A stretch of 10,025 nt of DNA, from the NCBI GenBank assembly GCA_004802705.1, contig SGPL01000866.1, forward strand, positions 1 to 10,025, read 5' to 3'. The first letter of the stretch is position 1; each line of letters starts with the position of its first letter. Source of the stretch: Bondarzewia mesenterica. Taxonomy: Eukaryota > Basidiomycota > Agaricomycetes > Russulales > Bondarzewiaceae. The notes below the pieces were generated by a model. It was not told the origin of the DNA. It ran no database searches and saw nothing but the letters and a program-made list of their open reading frames with translations. Shown here one piece after another: positions 7,687-10,025 of this stretch. The position numbers and the translations under genes were made by a program.

Positions 7687-10025
7687 ATGGCCGACCCATC
7701 TCCAACAACGTTTACTTCGTTTTCACACCTGCTCTCCCCCCTCCTCCTCCGCGCCCTCTCGGACATGGGCTTTGTGCGCCCGACGCTCGTTCAGCAAAAG
7801 GCCATCCCGCTGGCTCTGGAGAACCGGGACGTGCTGGCGCGCGCGCGCACGGGAAGCGGGAAGACCGCTGCGTATTGTGTGCCACTGGTACAGAAGGTCC
7901 TCAACGCGAAAGCTGTAGGTGCGCTTGATTAAGTGTGTGTGTGGAAGATGTGCGCTGATTCACGCTTACTTGATCGTCTGTTCCCTCAACCGCGCTCGCG
8001 TTGACGTCTTTCGTGTGGATTTGTATCGATGCTTCTGATTTGCTAGAATTTGGGCGCTGAGGATGAGAGTGGACAGGCTACGAGAGCTTTGATCTTGGTC
8101 CCGACGAAAGAGCTGGCCGAGCAAGTTTCGACGCATCTGAGGGGGCTTGTGAAGTATTGCGAGAGCGACGTCGGCCTTACGAACATTGCTAGTGGCACAA
8201 CATCCCATCTCCAGCGGTATGCTCTCACTTGCTTATCTGTATCCTCATCTCCATGGCTGACTGAACTCCGGACATTCTGCATCGGCTTGACTTAGGACGC
8301 TGCTTTCAGATAAACCGGATGTTGTCGTGGGTACCCCTTCTAAAGCATTGGCACTCCTGAAGTCCAAGGTTCGCATTAGATAAACCTTGTTTTGTAATCT
8401 TATTGCTGAAGAGGTCGTCCAGGCATTGTCACTCTCATCAATGGAATCCCTCGTCATCGACGAGGCTGATCTCATCCTATCGTACGGTCACGACGAAGAC
8501 ATTCGCCAAATCTTCAATTCAGGATACCTCCCAAAGGTCTTTCAGAGTTTTTTGATGAGCGCTACAATGACGGAGGATGTCGAGAAGCTTAAAGGATTGG
8601 TTTTGAGGAGTCCGGTAGGTTCCATTGTTCCTTCAGATTCGCGCCGTATCTCACTAGAACTCAGGCGATACTGCGGTTGGAGGAAGACGAGGACGAGGCA
8701 GCAAATCTGTCACAATACTCTGTCAGGTATGATCGACATCGCCGTTTGCAAGTGGTTGCTTGCTCACTTGATGGCTGCAGATGCTCTGAAGTGGACAAAT
8801 TCCTTCTGACATATGTCATCTTGAAGCTCAAGCTCATCAAGGGTAAATGCATCCTCTTTGTCAACGATGTAGACCGATGTTACCGTCTCAAGCTTTTTCT
8901 GGAACAATTTTCCATAAAAAGCTGCGTGCTTAATTCTGAGCTGCCTTTGAACTCGAGGTATGTCTTCATCTCCATCTAAATTGGCTGGGCTTAAGCTTTT
9001 GGTGTAGATACCACGTTGTGCAAGAGTTCAATAAGGGCGTGTATGACTACATTATCGCCACGGATGAGAGCGGAAAAGGAGAACAAGATGATGATGATGA
9101 TATAGAGGTCGAAGTGGCTGAAGAGGAACCGGAAGAACGTATGATCCACTTTTCACCTTTTGATTGGCCCCATATCTAACTTGGCTCACGAACACATGTT
9201 TAGTATTGTCAACGCAGCGGGAGCCAGCATCCGAATCCCAGGCGGAAAACGAAGCAGAAGCAGATACTGACTCTCGTGAACCCGAACCCAGCACCTCCAA
9301 AAAGCGCAAACGTGCATCGACCCCTCCAGTGCCCAAACCGCGCAAGCGCAAGACGCGCAAGCCCGACGCTGAGTATGGCGTCACGCGCGGGATCGATTTT
9401 ATCGATGTCGCCTGCGTGCTCAACTTTGACTTGCCAGCGTCGTCCCGGTCTTACACCCACCGCGTTGGGCGGACCGCGCGTGCCGGACGGACCGGGATGG
9501 CATTGTCGTTCATTGTGCCCGAGGCAGAGTACGGCAAGAACAAAGTGGTCGGGTGCGTGCGCGGGACGGAGCGTGATGAGACAGTATGGGAGCGGATTGA
9601 GAAGGAGCAGGGGGCAAGGGGAAGCAAGGCTAAGGAGTATGTGTTCGACATGAAGCAGGTCGAGGCATTCCGGTACCGTATGGAGGATGCGTTGAGGGCG
9701 GTGACGAGGGCTGCGGTGAAGGAGGCGAGAATAAAAGAGTTGAAGCAGGAGATTCTGAACTCGGATAAGTTGAAGGTGTGTATATCTTCCTACCTCAAGT
9801 ATCGTGTTCCTTTTTTTTTTATTACCTTGCCTGAATGGACCCGCGTTTTTTTTTTCAGGCGCATTTCGAGGACAATCCGCTTGACTTGGAATACCTCCGG
9901 CATGACAAGCCGTTGCACCCGACGCGAGTCCAGTCGCACATGAAACACGTCCCAAAGTACCTGCTCCCGCGGATCGCGCCCGTGCAGACCCAGGGCGAGG
10001 GCGCTGCCTCTGCTGACGCTGCAAA
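7687..10025 (+). CDS. DBP9: ATP-dependent DEAD-box RNA helicase Dbp9 (DDX56 homologue), C-terminal end off the right edge
   Basis: Exons are 7687-7914, 8047-8216, 8296-8368, 8423-8614, 8665-8726, 8781-8957, 9008-9138, 9204-9775 and 9859->10025. All eight introns are GT-AG and the frame is continuous for at least 590 residues; yeast Dbp9 is about this length, so little is missing. Dbp9 is a nucleolar helicase for early 60S pre-ribosome assembly. Motifs in order: Q motif [17 protein letters not shown] (28-44), Walker A ARTGSGKT (53-60), Ia PTKELAEQ (95-102), Ib GTPSK (145-149), DEAD (170-173), SAT (203-205), [10 protein letters not shown] (264-271), IIATDE (316-321), V GVTRGIDF (403-410) and [13 protein letters not shown] (430-440). 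The long charged insert between IIATDE and motif V (322-402), with an acidic run and KKRKR / PRKRKTRK clusters, and the late [12 protein letters not shown] are typical of the Dbp9/DDX56 family. The start ATG 7687 precedes the Q motif by a normal distance. No key residue is missing. Confidence 0.94.
9087..9101 (+). repeat. (GAT)5 microsatellite coding for Asp5
   Basis: Five GAT units in frame inside DBP9 exon 7 encode the acidic run D328-D332, at the start of the variable insert between helicase motifs. Length variation among strains would keep the frame. Confidence 0.8.

Noticed and set aside
9811..9855. Two T-runs as transcription terminators
   Set aside because: Both lie inside the last DBP9 intron (9776-9858); the second directly precedes CAG and is its polypyrimidine tract.
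9209..10024. A 271-codon minus-strand frame opposite DBP9 exons 8-9
   Set aside because: Antisense of the helicase C-terminal part; composition is Arg/Pro/Leu-rich with no domain.
1..10025. tRNA genes, CRISPR arrays, transposon ends or viral genes
   Set aside because: I looked for tRNA B-box-like sequence, regularly spaced repeats, terminal inverted repeats and transposase or polymerase motifs by eye and saw none.

Overview
The window is nuclear DNA of an intron-rich filamentous fungus, most probably a basidiomycete (mushroom-type). I read four protein genes carrying about 20 short GT-AG introns (47 to 209 bases), found by matching conserved protein blocks across frames. Gene spacing is compact and there are no operons. 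I see no tRNA, rRNA, transposon or CRISPR array. No single-frame reading covers any gene, so all coordinates rest on splice models I built by eye.

Layout, left to right. (1) 1-2306, minus strand: the N-terminal 703 or so codons of a RING-H2 / PH / VWA protein with the Ste5/Far1 mating-pathway scaffold architecture; its C-terminus runs off the left edge. (2) 2307-3790: 1.48 kb with no convincing gene. It holds the promoter side of gene 1, the 3' side of gene 2 and a few short palindromes and repeats. (3) 3791-5126, minus strand: a four-exon gene for the dynactin p22/p24 subunit (DCTN3 / Ldb18 type), with an extra proline-rich N-terminus. (4) 5127-5313: a 187-base divergent promoter with a TATA-like box and a telobox-like CTAACCCTAA. 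(5) 5314-7416, plus strand: an eight-exon WD40 gene for TRM82/WDR4, the non-catalytic subunit of the tRNA m7G46 methyltransferase. It carries a one-base (+1) frame disruption in exon 2. (6) 7417-7686: short spacer. (7) 7687 to the right edge, plus strand: a nine-exon gene for the nucleolar DEAD-box helicase Dbp9 (DDX56), with all helicase motifs present and only the extreme C-terminus cut off.

The genes are housekeeping or signalling genes and do not form a pathway. TRM82 (tRNA modification) and DBP9 (60S ribosome assembly) are head-to-tail and both serve translation. The scaffold-like gene would act in MAP-kinase signalling and the dynactin subunit in microtubule motor transport. I found no new system. 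The observations most worth checking are the TRM82 frame disruption and the VWA domain of the scaffold-like protein, which appears to lack its metal-binding motif.
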